This document shows positions 7,428-17,219 of a stretch of DNA of 64,000 bases, piece by piece; the first letter of the stretch is position 1, and every line of letters begins with the position of its first letter. Below the pieces are notes generated by a model. That model was not told the DNA's origin, did no database searches, and was given only the letters and a program-made list of their open reading frames with translations. The position numbers and the translations under genes were made by a program. Origin of the DNA: an uncultured Lachnospiraceae bacterium (GTDB taxonomy: Bacteria; Bacillota; Clostridia; Lachnospirales; Lachnospiraceae); the NCBI GenBank assembly GCA_902778165.1, contig CACYWQ010000011.1, positions 22,670 through 86,669 on the forward strand, written 5' to 3'.

Positions 7428-9911
7428 ATGAAGGAATTTAGAGAATTACTTAAAGAAAACAGAATGCTGTACTTGGACGGAGCCATGGGTACCAATCTGC
7501 AGAAGCGTGGCCTTCCCCAGGGAGTGTGTCCCGAGAAGTGGCTTACAGAGAATCAGGATATTCTGTATAAACTTCAGAAAGAATATGTGGATGCAGGTAC
7601 GGATATTCTGTATGTCCCTACATTTACGGCAAACAGAATCAAACTCGCCGAGTTCGGACTTGAGAATGAACTTGATGAGATTAATAAGACACTGGTTAAG
7701 GTGTCAAGATCTGTTGCAGATTCAGTAGACAGAGATGTATATATATCCGCTGATCTAAGTATGACCGGACTTCAGCTTAAGCCCATGGGACCTCTTGATT
7801 TTGAGGAACTTGTGGATGTATATAAGCAGCAAGTTAAGGCAATATGCGAAGCGGGCGTTGACCTTATTACTATAGAGACCATGATGAGTCTTAATGAGAC
7901 CAGGGCTGCCGTGATTGCATCCAAGGAAGCGTGCGATCTGCCGATATTTGCAACGCTTACATTTAATGAAGACGGCAGAACATTATACGGTACGGATCCC
8001 GAGACGGCTGCAATAGTGCTTGAAAGCCTTGGCATAGATGCGATCGGTGCCAACTGTTCCACCGGACCTAAAGATATGGTCGATATAATAAGGACCATGT
8101 CAGAGTCCTGTCATTTACCCATAATAGCCAAGCCAAATGCCGGAATCCCGAGACTTGATGAATCCGGTGCTACCGTATATGACAATACACCCGATAACTT
8201 TGCAGAAGAGATGAAGCTTCTTATAGATGTGGGTGCAACTATTGTCGGCGGATGTTGCGGAACGGATCCCGATTATATCGGTGCGCTTGTTAATAAGAAT
8301 TATTCTCCCGTTACTATGGACAGAACGGGGCTTGATGATCTGTATAAGCTTACAAGTGAGAGAAGGACTCTTAAGTTTAGTCTTGATGATTCTTTCATGG
8401 TTATAGGTGAGCGTATCAATCCTACCGGTAAGAAGGCTCTTCAGGAAGATCTAAGAAACGGTATCACCGATAAGATTGCTGAATTTGCAGAGCAACAGGA
8501 AGAGAACGGTGCAAACATCTTAGATGTCAATCTCGGTATGGACGGAATAGATGAGAAGGCCATGATGATAAGAGTAGTGGATGAACTGCAGGGCGTGACC
8601 AATCTGCCCTTATGTATTGATTCTTCTCATGTGGATGTTATAGAGGCAGCCCTTAGGAGATATCCGGGTCGTGCACTCATCAATTCGATATCTTATGAAT
8701 CCAAGAAGATAGATGCACTTCTTCCGATCGCGAAGAAGTACGGAGCGGCCTTTATCTTACTGCCGTTATCCGATGAGGGATTGCCAAAGAGCCTTGGTGA
8801 GAAGATTGATATCATAGGCAAGGTGAGCGAACGAGCTCATAAGATGGGATTTACCAAGCGGGATATCGTTGTCGACGGACTTGTCAATACTGTCGGAGCC
8901 AATCCATTAGGCGGTGTTGAGACATTAGAGACGTTCAGATACTGTAAGCAAAACGGCTATGCAACGACTTGCGGACTAAGTAATATATCCTTCGGGCTTC
9001 CGGAAAGAAGTTATATCAATGCGGCCTTTCTTGCGATGGCAATAGAGGCCGGCGCAACAATGGCTATAGCCAATCCTAATCAGGTGATGCTTATGAACAT
9101 AGCATACGCCTGCAATATCCTTAAGGCCCGTCCGGGTGCAGATCTTAAGTACATAGAGAGAATAGATGAACTTAAGGAAGCAGGACTTCTTACCGCAGCA
9201 CCAACCGTGGGTCAGGCCGCTGCCGCTACGGGCAAAGGAGGAGCAACTGCATCTTCAGGAACTCCCCTGGCAGATGCAAGCCCCAGAGATGAACTTAAGA
9301 ATGCGGTGCTTAAGGGTAAGAAGAATACGGTACAGGCTACTGTCTTAAAGTGCCTTGATGCCGGAGAACAGCCTCAGAGCCTGCTTAGCGAAGTGCTTAT
9401 AGCTGCCATCAATGAAGTGGGTGATCTCTTCGAACAGGGCAAGTACTTCCTGCCGCAGCTTATCAACTCTGCTGAGACAATGAAGACTGCCATTGAGGTA
9501 CTTGAACCGCTTCTTGCAGCTGATGCAGATGATTCAGAGAAGCATACGGTTGTGATAGCAACTGTTGCGGGAGATATCCACGATATAGGCAAGAATCTTG
9601 TATCCCTCATGCTTAAGAACTACGGATTTAATGTCATAGACTTAGGTAAGGATGTGGACAGAGATCTTATCATCAATACGGCTATTAAGGAGAATGCCGA
9701 GATAATCGCTTTATCCGCACTTATGACCACAACAATGCGTGAGATGGATGAAGTGGTCAAGGCAACTAAAGCCGCAGGATGCAATGCCAAGATAATAATC
9801 GGCGGAGCCGTAACTACACAGGAATATGCTGATGAGATTGGGGCTGACGGATATTCAACGGATGCCGCTGACTGTGTTAAGACGTGTAAGCGTTTATTGG
9901 GTATATTATGA
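7428..9911 (+). CDS. metH: Cobalamin-dependent methionine synthase, without the C-terminal reactivation domain
   Basis: 827 residues from ATG 7428, chosen because the sequence before it (MYSWMRW and on) is not homologous and reads through the previous gene's stop region. The order of domains is: homocysteine-binding barrel (zinc cysteines in GANCSTGP and GGCCGTDP), pterin/methyltetrahydrofolate barrel (GERINPTGKKA, GLSNISFGLPERS), then the B12 cap and cobalamin domain with the histidine motif DIHDIGKN at about 714. It transfers methyl from 5-methyl-THF through cobalamin to homocysteine. The AdoMet-binding activation domain of E. coli MetH is missing, as is common in Clostridia, so a separate reactivation protein is expected elsewhere. 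Confidence 0.93.
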   Translation: MKEFRELLKENRMLYLDGAMGTNLQKRGLPQGVCPEKWLTENQDILYKLQKEYVDAGTDILYVPTFTANRIKLAEFGLENELDEINKTLVKVSRSVADSVDRDVYISADLSMTGLQLKPMGPLDFEELVDVYKQQVKAICEAGVDLITIETMMSLNETRAAVIASKEACDLPIFATLTFNEDGRTLYGTDPETAAIVLESLGIDAIGANCSTGPKDMVDIIRTMSESCHLPIIAKPNAGIPRLDESGATVYDNTPDNFAEEMKLLIDVGATIVGGCCGTDPDYIGALVNKNYSPVTMDRTGLDDLYKLTSERRTLKFSLDDSFMVIGERINPTGKKALQEDLRNGITDKIAEFAEQQEENGANILDVNLGMDGIDEKAMMIRVVDELQGVTNLPLCIDSSHVDVIEAALRRYPGRALINSISYESKKIDALLPIAKKYGAAFILLPLSDEGLPKSLGEKIDIIGKVSERAHKMGFTKRDIVVDGLVNTVGANPLGGVETLETFRYCKQNGYATTCGLSNISFGLPERSYINAAFLAMAIEAGATMAIANPNQVMLMNIAYACNILKARPGADLKYIERIDELKEAGLLTAAPTVGQAAAATGKGGATASSGTPLADASPRDELKNAVLKGKKNTVQATVLKCLDAGEQPQSLLSEVLIAAINEVGDLFEQGKYFLPQLINSAETMKTAIEVLEPLLAADADDSEKHTVVIATVAGDIHDIGKNLVSLMLKNYGFNVIDLGKDVDRDLIINTAIKENAEIIALSALMTTTMREMDEVVKATKAAGCNAKIIIGGAVTTQEYADEIGADGYSTDAADCVKTCKRLLGIL

Positions 9912-9941
9912 TATAATCATACATTATGGAGGGACGTTAAG

Positions 9942-10385
9942 ATGGCTGAAGAGAACAAACTTATGAACAATAACGACAATTACAGTTCGGTAAGCGTTGA
10001 GAAGAATGAGGAACTACAGACCGATCTTCTGGGTGAACTTAAGAAGATGCAGAAGAAGACGCTTATGTATACAAGAATTACCTCGATTCTTATGCTAGTC
10101 TTTGTTATTGCAGTACTGTGTGTCGTCCCGTCATTACTTAAGACTCTTGAAGCCGTCCGAGTCACGCTTGACGGCGTCAATGAAGCCGTCGTCGAAGCTA
10201 ATTCGGCTATAGGTCAGGCAGAGGATACAATGAAGGATCTGTCCGATTTCGTTGAAACCGCAGGAACGGACCTTAACGATGTGGTACAGTCCATACAGAA
10301 GGTAGACTTTGATTCACTTAACAATGCTATTAAGAACCTTGATGCGACTGTCAAACCCTTCGCTGATTTCTTCAGTAAGTTTTAG
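9942..10385 (+). CDS. Small membrane-anchored coiled-coil protein
   Basis: 147 residues. A charged cytoplasmic N-terminus of about 45 residues is followed by one membrane helix (ITSILMLVFVIAVLCVVPSL) and a helical outer part (VNEAVVEANSAIGQAEDTMKDL) typical of a coiled coil. No enzyme motif is visible and no family was recognised. An extended -10 element (TG-A-TATAAT, 9909-9917) overlaps the metH stop codon and may drive this gene. It sits 42 bp upstream of ilvB, but nothing ties it to that pathway. Confidence 0.6.
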   Translation: MAEENKLMNNNDNYSSVSVEKNEELQTDLLGELKKMQKKTLMYTRITSILMLVFVIAVLCVVPSLLKTLEAVRVTLDGVNEAVVEANSAIGQAEDTMKDLSDFVETAGTDLNDVVQSIQKVDFDSLNNAIKNLDATVKPFADFFSKF

Positions 10386-10427
10386 ATATATAAGGACAGA
10401 ATAATGTCCGGGAAGTGAGATTTAATT

Positions 10428-12050
10428 ATGAATGGCGCAGATATAATGGTTAAATGCCTTGAGGCAGAAGGAGTTAAGGATATATTCGGTTATCCCGGTG
10501 TTGCTATCGCTCCTTTCTATAACAGTGTACTAGACTCCGATATCCGCAGTATCTTGGTTCGTACCGAACAGAGTGCGGCCCATGCGGCAAGCGGATATAC
10601 AAGAGCTTTTAATAATGAACTGCCCGGTGTGTGTGCGGTTACGTCAGGCCCCGGTGCAACGAATCTTATCACCGGTATTGCTACGGCTTTTGCTGACAGC
10701 ATTCCGCTTATATGCATCACCGGTCAGGTTAAGAGAGAACTTATCGGAACCGATGCTTTCCAGGAAGCAGATATTACAGGAGCCTGCGAAAGCTTTGTTA
10801 AGTATTCTTATCTTATAAGAGATCCCGAGGATATTCCGAGAGTATTTAAGGAAGCGTTCCATGTGGCTTCTACGGGACGTAAGGGCCCTGTGCTTATCGA
10901 TGTTCCCATCGACGTACAGCAGGCTACGGTTAAGAACTTTAAGTATCCCGAATCCGTTGAGATGCGTACCTATAAGCCTACGGTCAAGGGTAATGCCGTA
11001 CAGATGAAGAAGGTCATACACGAGCTTGAGAAGGCTAAGAGACCGGTTCTCTGTGCAGGTGGCGGTGTACTGTTAAGTAAAGGTAAGTATGAGGTATTAA
11101 GCTTTATAGAGAAGCATAATATCCCCGTTGTTACGACAATGATGGGTATAAGCGTGGTTCCCACGGAGCATAAGTTGTGCTACGGAATGGTGGGTAATAA
11201 TGGTAAGCCTTATGCCAATCGCGCTATGAATGAGGCAGACCTTCTAATCATGGTAGGTGCGTCAGTTGCGGACAGATCCGTTACACAGCCGGACCTTGTA
11301 ACTAAGGGTAAGGTGGTTGTTCATATCGATGTTGATCCTGCCGAGATCGGTAAAAACGCAAGCTCTAACATACCGCTTGTGGGAGATGCCAGAGCTATAT
11401 TTGACGAACTTCTTAGTATGGAATACGAAGCTGATTATTCGGAATGGATCAAAACTCTTGACGGATATAAGAAGACAATGGCAATTAAACGTAATCCCAA
11501 TCCTAAGTATGTGGATCCGGCAGTATTTATAGGTAAGTTGTCTCATGCGATGGATAAGGATGCAATCTATATAGCAGACGTGGGTCAGAATCAGATATGG
11601 AGCTGTGACAATGTATGTATACGTGACGGTAAGTTCATGACTACCGGTGGAATGGGTACCATGGGTTATTCAATTCCTGCTGCCATCGGAGCCAAGCTTC
11701 GTCGCCCTGAAAGACAGGTTGTTGCCGTATGCGGTGACGGTGCTTTCCAGATGAGCATGTGTGAATTCGCAACTGCAAGACAACATGACATTCCTGTCAA
11801 GGTTGTGGTACTTACAAATAATTATCTTGGAATGGTCCGCGAGTATCAGCATTATACATATCATGACAAGTATTCGGTGGTTGACTTATCAGGCAATCCG
11901 GATCTTGATAAATTATCCGAAGCATACGGAATGAAGTATGTAAGGCTTGAGAACATGAAGAATGCCGATAAGGCGATAGATGAATTCCTTAAGTCCAAGG
12001 AATCCTGCATCTTAGAAGCAATTATCGATCCGATGGATCTGGTTAAATAG
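10428..12050 (+). CDS. ilvB: Acetolactate synthase, large catalytic subunit
   Basis: 540 residues. It condenses two pyruvates, or pyruvate and 2-oxobutyrate, in valine, leucine and isoleucine synthesis. The layout is that of a biosynthetic ThDP enzyme: catalytic Glu in RTEQSAAHAASGY at about residue 47, the central domain with FAD-site features, and the ThDP/Mg motif GDGAFQMS followed by TNNYLG at about 440-470. ilvN begins 8 bp downstream. No T-box or leader was identified in the 42 bp upstream. Confidence 0.92.
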   Translation: MNGADIMVKCLEAEGVKDIFGYPGVAIAPFYNSVLDSDIRSILVRTEQSAAHAASGYTRAFNNELPGVCAVTSGPGATNLITGIATAFADSIPLICITGQVKRELIGTDAFQEADITGACESFVKYSYLIRDPEDIPRVFKEAFHVASTGRKGPVLIDVPIDVQQATVKNFKYPESVEMRTYKPTVKGNAVQMKKVIHELEKAKRPVLCAGGGVLLSKGKYEVLSFIEKHNIPVVTTMMGISVVPTEHKLCYGMVGNNGKPYANRAMNEADLLIMVGASVADRSVTQPDLVTKGKVVVHIDVDPAEIGKNASSNIPLVGDARAIFDELLSMEYEADYSEWIKTLDGYKKTMAIKRNPNPKYVDPAVFIGKLSHAMDKDAIYIADVGQNQIWSCDNVCIRDGKFMTTGGMGTMGYSIPAAIGAKLRRPERQVVAVCGDGAFQMSMCEFATARQHDIPVKVVVLTNNYLGMVREYQHYTYHDKYSVVDLSGNPDLDKLSEAYGMKYVRLENMKNADKAIDEFLKSKESCILEAIIDPMDLVK

Positions 12051-12058
12051 GAGGGAAT

Positions 12059-12544
12059 ATGAAGAGAATATATTCCGTATTGGTAGAGAACAGATCGGGC
12101 GTACTGATGAAGGTAGCCGGATTATTCTCAAGAAGAAACTTTAATATTGATTCACTGGCTGTCGGTGAGACGGAAGATCCGGGCGTATCGAGAATGACTA
12201 TCGTAAGCTCGGGCGATGAGAGAACGATTGAACAGATCGAGAAGCAACTTAACAAAAAGCTCGACGTCATCAAGGTCAAAACCTTTGAAGAGAATAAGGG
12301 TATTAACAGAGAGATGATGCTTATTAAGGTTAAGTACAATAAGAATAACAGACGGGATATCATGGAGAACTGTGAGATAATGGGCGCATCAATTGTTGAT
12401 ATGTCTGATTCTCTCATGGTCATACAGATATGCGATACTCCGGAAAGAACTGCAATGTTCATTAAGATGCTTAAGGGAATAAGTATACTTGAAGTGGCAC
12501 GTACGGGAACCTTATCGCTTACGAAGTGTTCGGAAGGAATCTAA
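12059..12544 (+). CDS. ilvN: Acetolactate synthase, small regulatory subunit (first copy)
   Basis: 161 residues with GGAGG just upstream. The N-terminal ACT domain (YSVLVENRSGVLMKVAGLFSRRNFNIDSLAVGETEDPGVS) is diagnostic; the C-terminal half matches the second domain of the regulatory subunit. It binds the large subunit and confers valine feedback control. A second, clearly related copy lies at 13403. The two differ mostly in the C-terminal half (here MLIKVKYNKNNRRDIMENC). Confidence 0.92.
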   Translation: MKRIYSVLVENRSGVLMKVAGLFSRRNFNIDSLAVGETEDPGVSRMTIVSSGDERTIEQIEKQLNKKLDVIKVKTFEENKGINREMMLIKVKYNKNNRRDIMENCEIMGASIVDMSDSLMVIQICDTPERTAMFIKMLKGISILEVARTGTLSLTKCSEGI

Positions 12545-12562
12545 AGACAGGAGAGATATACA

Positions 12563-13315
12563 ATGATCAATGTGATTATGCATGGCTGTAACGGCCGTAT
12601 GGGACAGATGATAACATCTGTTGTAAATGACGATGAGAATATAAAGATAGTTGCCGGAGTTGATAAGTTCGGCGGACAGAAGAATGATTATCCGGTATTT
12701 GAGGATATTCGTAACTGCGATATTAAGGCGGATGTTGTGATCGATTTCACCAATTCAGAGGCGGTGGACGGACTGCTTGAATACTGCAAGGAGAAGTCGC
12801 TTCCCTGTGTACTGTGCACAACAGGATTATCTGACAAGCAGCTGTCTGATGTTAATGAGGCATCCAAGGTTATTCCCATATTAAGATCCGGCAATATGTC
12901 CCTTGGTATCAATACCCTTATGAAAGTGCTTAAGGAGATAAGCCCCGCGCTTAAGGAAGCCGGATTTGATATCGAGATAGTCGAGAAGCATCATAGGATG
13001 AAGGTTGATGCACCCAGCGGCACGGCGATCGGACTTGCGGATGCAATCAATGAGAGTCTTGATAAGAAATGTGAATATGTATATGACAGAACCGGCAGAC
13101 GTATGCAGCGCCCCGCGGATGAGATCGGTATCTCGGCTGTCAGAGGCGGCTCTATCGTAGGTGACCATGACGTTATATTCGCAGGACTTGATGAAGTCAT
13201 AACATTGTCACATACGGCGTATTCAAGAAGCATATTCGCCAAGGGTGCCGTGACAGCAGCTAAGTTCCTTGCCGGAAAGCCTGCAGGTATGTATGACATG
13301 AGCGATTGCTTATAG
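12563..13315 (+). CDS. dapB: 4-hydroxy-tetrahydrodipicolinate reductase
   Basis: 250 residues; lysine/diaminopimelate pathway. The nucleotide-binding start is MHGCNGRMGQ. The catalytic His/Lys region EKHHRMKVDAPSGTA lies at about 141-155 and is the family signature. It reduces the dihydrodipicolinate precursor with NAD(P)H. It follows ilvN by 18 bp and is probably co-transcribed with ilvBN, then ended by the hairpin at 13361. Mixing dapB with ilv genes is unusual but seen in some Clostridia. Confidence 0.93.
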   Translation: MINVIMHGCNGRMGQMITSVVNDDENIKIVAGVDKFGGQKNDYPVFEDIRNCDIKADVVIDFTNSEAVDGLLEYCKEKSLPCVLCTTGLSDKQLSDVNEASKVIPILRSGNMSLGINTLMKVLKEISPALKEAGFDIEIVEKHHRMKVDAPSGTAIGLADAINESLDKKCEYVYDRTGRRMQRPADEIGISAVRGGSIVGDHDVIFAGLDEVITLSHTAYSRSIFAKGAVTAAKFLAGKPAGMYDMSDCL

Positions 13316-13328
13316 ATGTGCTAATGTG

Positions 13329-13357
13329 TTGACAGTAGTGATTGATATTGATAGAAT
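13329..13357 (+). promoter_or_regulatory. Sigma-A promoter for ilvN (second copy)-ilvC
   Basis: TTGACA at 13329-13334, a 17-bp spacer, and TAGAAT at 13352-13357. The expected start site, near 13364, falls inside the 5' arm of the dapB terminator, so transcripts from this promoter would lack part of that stem and should escape it. Confidence 0.75.
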
Positions 13358-13360
13358 AGA

Positions 13361-13393
13361 GATTGTGCAAATTTAGGCGCAATCTTTATTTTT
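13361..13393 (+). terminator. Intrinsic terminator after dapB
   Basis: GATTGTGC pairs with GCGCAATC (one G-T pair) around an 8-nt loop, followed by TTTATTTTT. It lies directly before the ribosome binding site of the second ilvN. Confidence 0.8.
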
Positions 13394-13402
13394 GGAGCAG
13401 AT

Positions 13403-13921
13403 ATGAGCAGTGGAATGAAGAAGAAAGTATTTCAGTTACTGGTTGAGAATACTTCCGGTGTACTTAACAGAATATCAGGATTGTTCGCCAGACGCGGATA
13501 TAATATTGAGTCTATTACTGCCGGTGTAACGGCTGATCCGAGAGTTACAAGGATAACCGTTGTGGCTGCCGGTGATGATGAGATACTTGATCAGATCGAG
13601 AAGCAGTTAGGTAAGCTTGTGGATGTATGCGATATCAGAGAGCTTAAGCCTGAGAACAGCGTATATCGTGAACTTGCTCTTATCAAGATTAAGGTCGGCC
13701 CCAAGGATCGTTCGGATGTAAGCTCTCTTGCGGATGTGTTCGGCGCGGATATAATCGATGTATCCAAGGAAGGACTTATCGTAGAGATGACGGGTAAGCA
13801 GAGCAAGATAGATGCTTTCCTTGAACTACTGGATGGATATGAGATACTTGAACTTGCACGTACCGGTATTGCGGGTCTGCGCAGAGGAACGGATGACATC
13901 GTATATCCGAAGCTTGATTAA
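13403..13921 (+). CDS. ilvN: Acetolactate synthase, small regulatory subunit (second copy)
   Basis: 172 residues. It has the same ACT-domain start as the first copy (FQLLVENTSGVLNRISGLFARRGYNIESITAGVT) and the same second domain, with a longer tail ending DDIVYPKLD. It has its own promoter and is followed after 64 bp by ilvC. Two regulatory subunits with one catalytic subunit in the locus suggests alternative regulation of IlvB, for example by different end products, or service to another catalytic subunit elsewhere. Confidence 0.92.
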   Translation: MSSGMKKKVFQLLVENTSGVLNRISGLFARRGYNIESITAGVTADPRVTRITVVAAGDDEILDQIEKQLGKLVDVCDIRELKPENSVYRELALIKIKVGPKDRSDVSSLADVFGADIIDVSKEGLIVEMTGKQSKIDAFLELLDGYEILELARTGIAGLRRGTDDIVYPKLD

Positions 13922-13982
13922 GGTGATAAAAGCTATAAGCTATAATCATATAAATAATGACGCACTATTATGGAGGAGTTAG

Positions 13983-15008
<1,026 letters not shown>

Positions 15009-15039
15009 GTTGCAGAATTTACTTTAGTAACATTACCAC

Positions 15040-15161
15040 GTGGCGGGTATAAATATATATTGTAACGCAGACACGCTTTCGCTAAGATTCCACCGTAACG
15101 GCACCTAAGTGCCGACGGTTCCATATTGTCTGCTTGTACAATACATATTCATGCCCGCCAC
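15040..15161. repeat. 122-bp element with 34-bp imperfect terminal inverted repeats and a nested hairpin
   Basis: The left arm (15040-15073, starting GTGGCGGG) and right arm (15127-15161, ending CCCGCCAC) are near-perfect reverse complements, with three substitutions and small differences near the inner ends. Between them a second hairpin is nested: ACCGT-AA-CGGCAC, loop CTAA, GTGCCG-ACGGT (15092-15119). It fills most of the ilvC-ruvA gap. It may be a MITE-like element, a processing or stability hairpin, or a terminator for ilvC. I see no other copy in this window and no clear target-site duplication. Confidence 0.75.
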
Positions 15162-15184
15162 TGTTGTTTTGTAAAGGGAAAACA

Positions 15185-15790
15185 ATGTACGCGTATTTTA
15201 TTGGAAGAGTTGCACAGATAGGCAGTGACAGTATTGTACTGGAGACGAACGGGATCGGGTATAACATTATCATGTCCGGAAGAGATATCAGTGAGTTGAT
15301 ACCCGGAGATGAACTTAAGGTATATACGTATACGAGTGTTCGTGAGGATGCTATATGGCTGTACGGATTCTTGGATGCTCAGTCTCTTGCATTTTTTAAA
15401 TTGCTCCTTACTGTAAGCGGTGTGGGACCTAAAGGAGCAATGGGAGTGTTATCCGGTGCAAGTGTTGAGGATATTGAGGTTGCGATAATCGCGCAGGATT
15501 CCAAGATGCTTAGTAAGCTGCCGGGAATAGGAGCTAAGACTGCGGCCAGGATCATCCTTGATCTTAAGGACAAGGTGAGTACTAATGATGTACTTGCCGG
15601 TGTAGTTAGCGATGGAGGTAAGACTAAGAGTGGGGCGAACGTTGCCACAGGGGTTAAAGCAGAGGCGACGGAAGTGCTTACAGCCCTGGGCTACAGTGCA
15701 TCCGAAGCGATGAAAGCAATTAACAAAGTAGAAATTAATGAAGATTTAAGCGCAGAAGACCTGGTGACAATGGCGTTGCGAGAGTTGTAG
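15185..15790 (+). CDS. ruvA: Holliday junction branch migration protein RuvA
   Basis: 201 residues from ATG 15185, preceded by AAAGGGAAA; an ATG 51 bp upstream lies inside the inverted repeat and gives a non-homologous start. The N-terminal OB fold (MYAYFIGRVAQIGSDSIVLETNGIGY), the tandem helix-hairpin-helix motifs (LLTVSGVGPKGAMGVLS, LSKLPGIGAKTAARIILDLK) and the C-terminal RuvB-binding domain are all present. It binds four-way junctions as a tetramer and loads RuvB. ruvB is 7.6 kb downstream at 23386 rather than adjacent. Confidence 0.94.
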   Translation: MYAYFIGRVAQIGSDSIVLETNGIGYNIIMSGRDISELIPGDELKVYTYTSVREDAIWLYGFLDAQSLAFFKLLLTVSGVGPKGAMGVLSGASVEDIEVAIIAQDSKMLSKLPGIGAKTAARIILDLKDKVSTNDVLAGVVSDGGKTKSGANVATGVKAEATEVLTALGYSASEAMKAINKVEINEDLSAEDLVTMALREL

Positions 15791-15834
15791 AAACATTGCA
15801 CCGGTGTAATACACTGCGTGGAATGTGAGGAAAT

Positions 15835-17202
15835 ATGAAAAGCGTAAAAAGGGAATATATTAAGAAAATCCTGTTGATCGCCGTTCCGATCATGTTGTCG
15901 AATCTGATATCGGAACTGCAGATGATGATCGACAGGATATTTATCGGAAGACTCTCGATTGAGAGCATGAGTGCCGTGGGTAATGCGTCCACTCCGATGT
16001 GGACTACGATGAGTGTTATATTTGCACTTACTACCGGATCCACGATACTTGTAAGTCAGGCGTACGGCGCCAATGAGACAGACAGAGCCAAGACTCTGCT
16101 GTCGGCTTTATTTAAATATAATAATGTATTCGGTGTCGGACTGTTCCTATTCTGGCTTTTGTGTCCGAGATTTGCATTCGGAATAACAGGAGTTGATGCA
16201 AGCATCATAGATATGAGTATCGAATATGCGATGATATTCTCGCCGGTATTCATATTCACAGGTATCGGAGCATCCATAAGCTGTCTGCTTGAAGTCAGCC
16301 AGAAGACCAAGATAATGATATGGTACGGTGTATCGAGGTCGCTTATCAATGTAGTACTTGATTATGCGATGATATTCGGACACTTCGGGTTCCCTGCAAT
16401 GGGAGTAAAGGGTGCGGCCATTGCTACAACAATAGCTGAATTTGTCGGAGATTTGATAGTTCTTATATATGTGCTTAGAGATAAGGAACTTGTGCTTAAG
16501 CCGACATTTGGTCAGATACTTAAGGCTAAGGTTGCCCCGTATTTGGAATCCATCAAGATGGGAGCACCTGCAGCATGCGAAGATTTCGCATGGAATCTGG
16601 GCAATCTGTATCTGTTGATAATGCTTAATAAGGTATCAATTGAGGCTGCAGGAATACATGCCATTGTGTTCGGTGTTGAGCTTATCGCGGTAGTATTGGT
16701 TGGTTCGATAGGTACGGCAACACTAACATTATCCGGATTTGAGACAGGTAAGAAGAATACGGCAGGCGTATGGGAAGTTGTTATGAGTTCCTCATTCTTA
16801 TGTGTGTGCATATCTGCCGTGAATCTGCTGCTCTTTATCTTATTCCCGAGACAGATCCTTGGGATGTTCACAACGGATGAGACAGTACTTGCAATAGCAC
16901 CGATGTATCTTCTTATTGTGGGAATCGACTTGTTCCCCAAGGGCGGCAATATCATCTTCGGTTCGGGTATCAAGGGATACGGCGAGCCTTCGTGGATGCT
17001 TAAGACACAATTGTTCGGAACAGCATTTATTATCGGATTGAGTTCGTTTATGGTAATGGTGCTGCATATGGGAATACTTGAGATATTTGAACTTGTTGTT
17101 GCGGATGAAGCGATAAGATTCGTATTTAACAGCAGCAAATTATGGCGAATACGTAAGCAGAACATGAAAAAGAGTGTTGATCTGATGCAGATAATGCAAT
17201 AA
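15835..17202 (+). CDS. MATE family efflux transporter
   Basis: 455 residues, about twelve hydrophobic segments in two homologous halves. The start IKKILLIAVPIMLSNLISEL and the central SRSLINVVLDYAMIFGHFGFPAMGVKGAAIATT are typical of MATE (NorM/DinF) cation-coupled multidrug exporters. The C-terminal tail is basic. It lies 44 bp after ruvA and 17 bp before the ketopantoate-reductase-like gene, probably one transcript. The substrate cannot be told from sequence. Confidence 0.9.
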   Translation: MKSVKREYIKKILLIAVPIMLSNLISELQMMIDRIFIGRLSIESMSAVGNASTPMWTTMSVIFALTTGSTILVSQAYGANETDRAKTLLSALFKYNNVFGVGLFLFWLLCPRFAFGITGVDASIIDMSIEYAMIFSPVFIFTGIGASISCLLEVSQKTKIMIWYGVSRSLINVVLDYAMIFGHFGFPAMGVKGAAIATTIAEFVGDLIVLIYVLRDKELVLKPTFGQILKAKVAPYLESIKMGAPAACEDFAWNLGNLYLLIMLNKVSIEAAGIHAIVFGVELIAVVLVGSIGTATLTLSGFETGKKNTAGVWEVVMSSSFLCVCISAVNLLLFILFPRQILGMFTTDETVLAIAPMYLLIVGIDLFPKGGNIIFGSGIKGYGEPSWMLKTQLFGTAFIIGLSSFMVMVLHMGILEIFELVVADEAIRFVFNSSKLWRIRKQNMKKSVDLMQIMQ

Positions 17203-17219
17203 AAAAGGAGATTGAGTAT

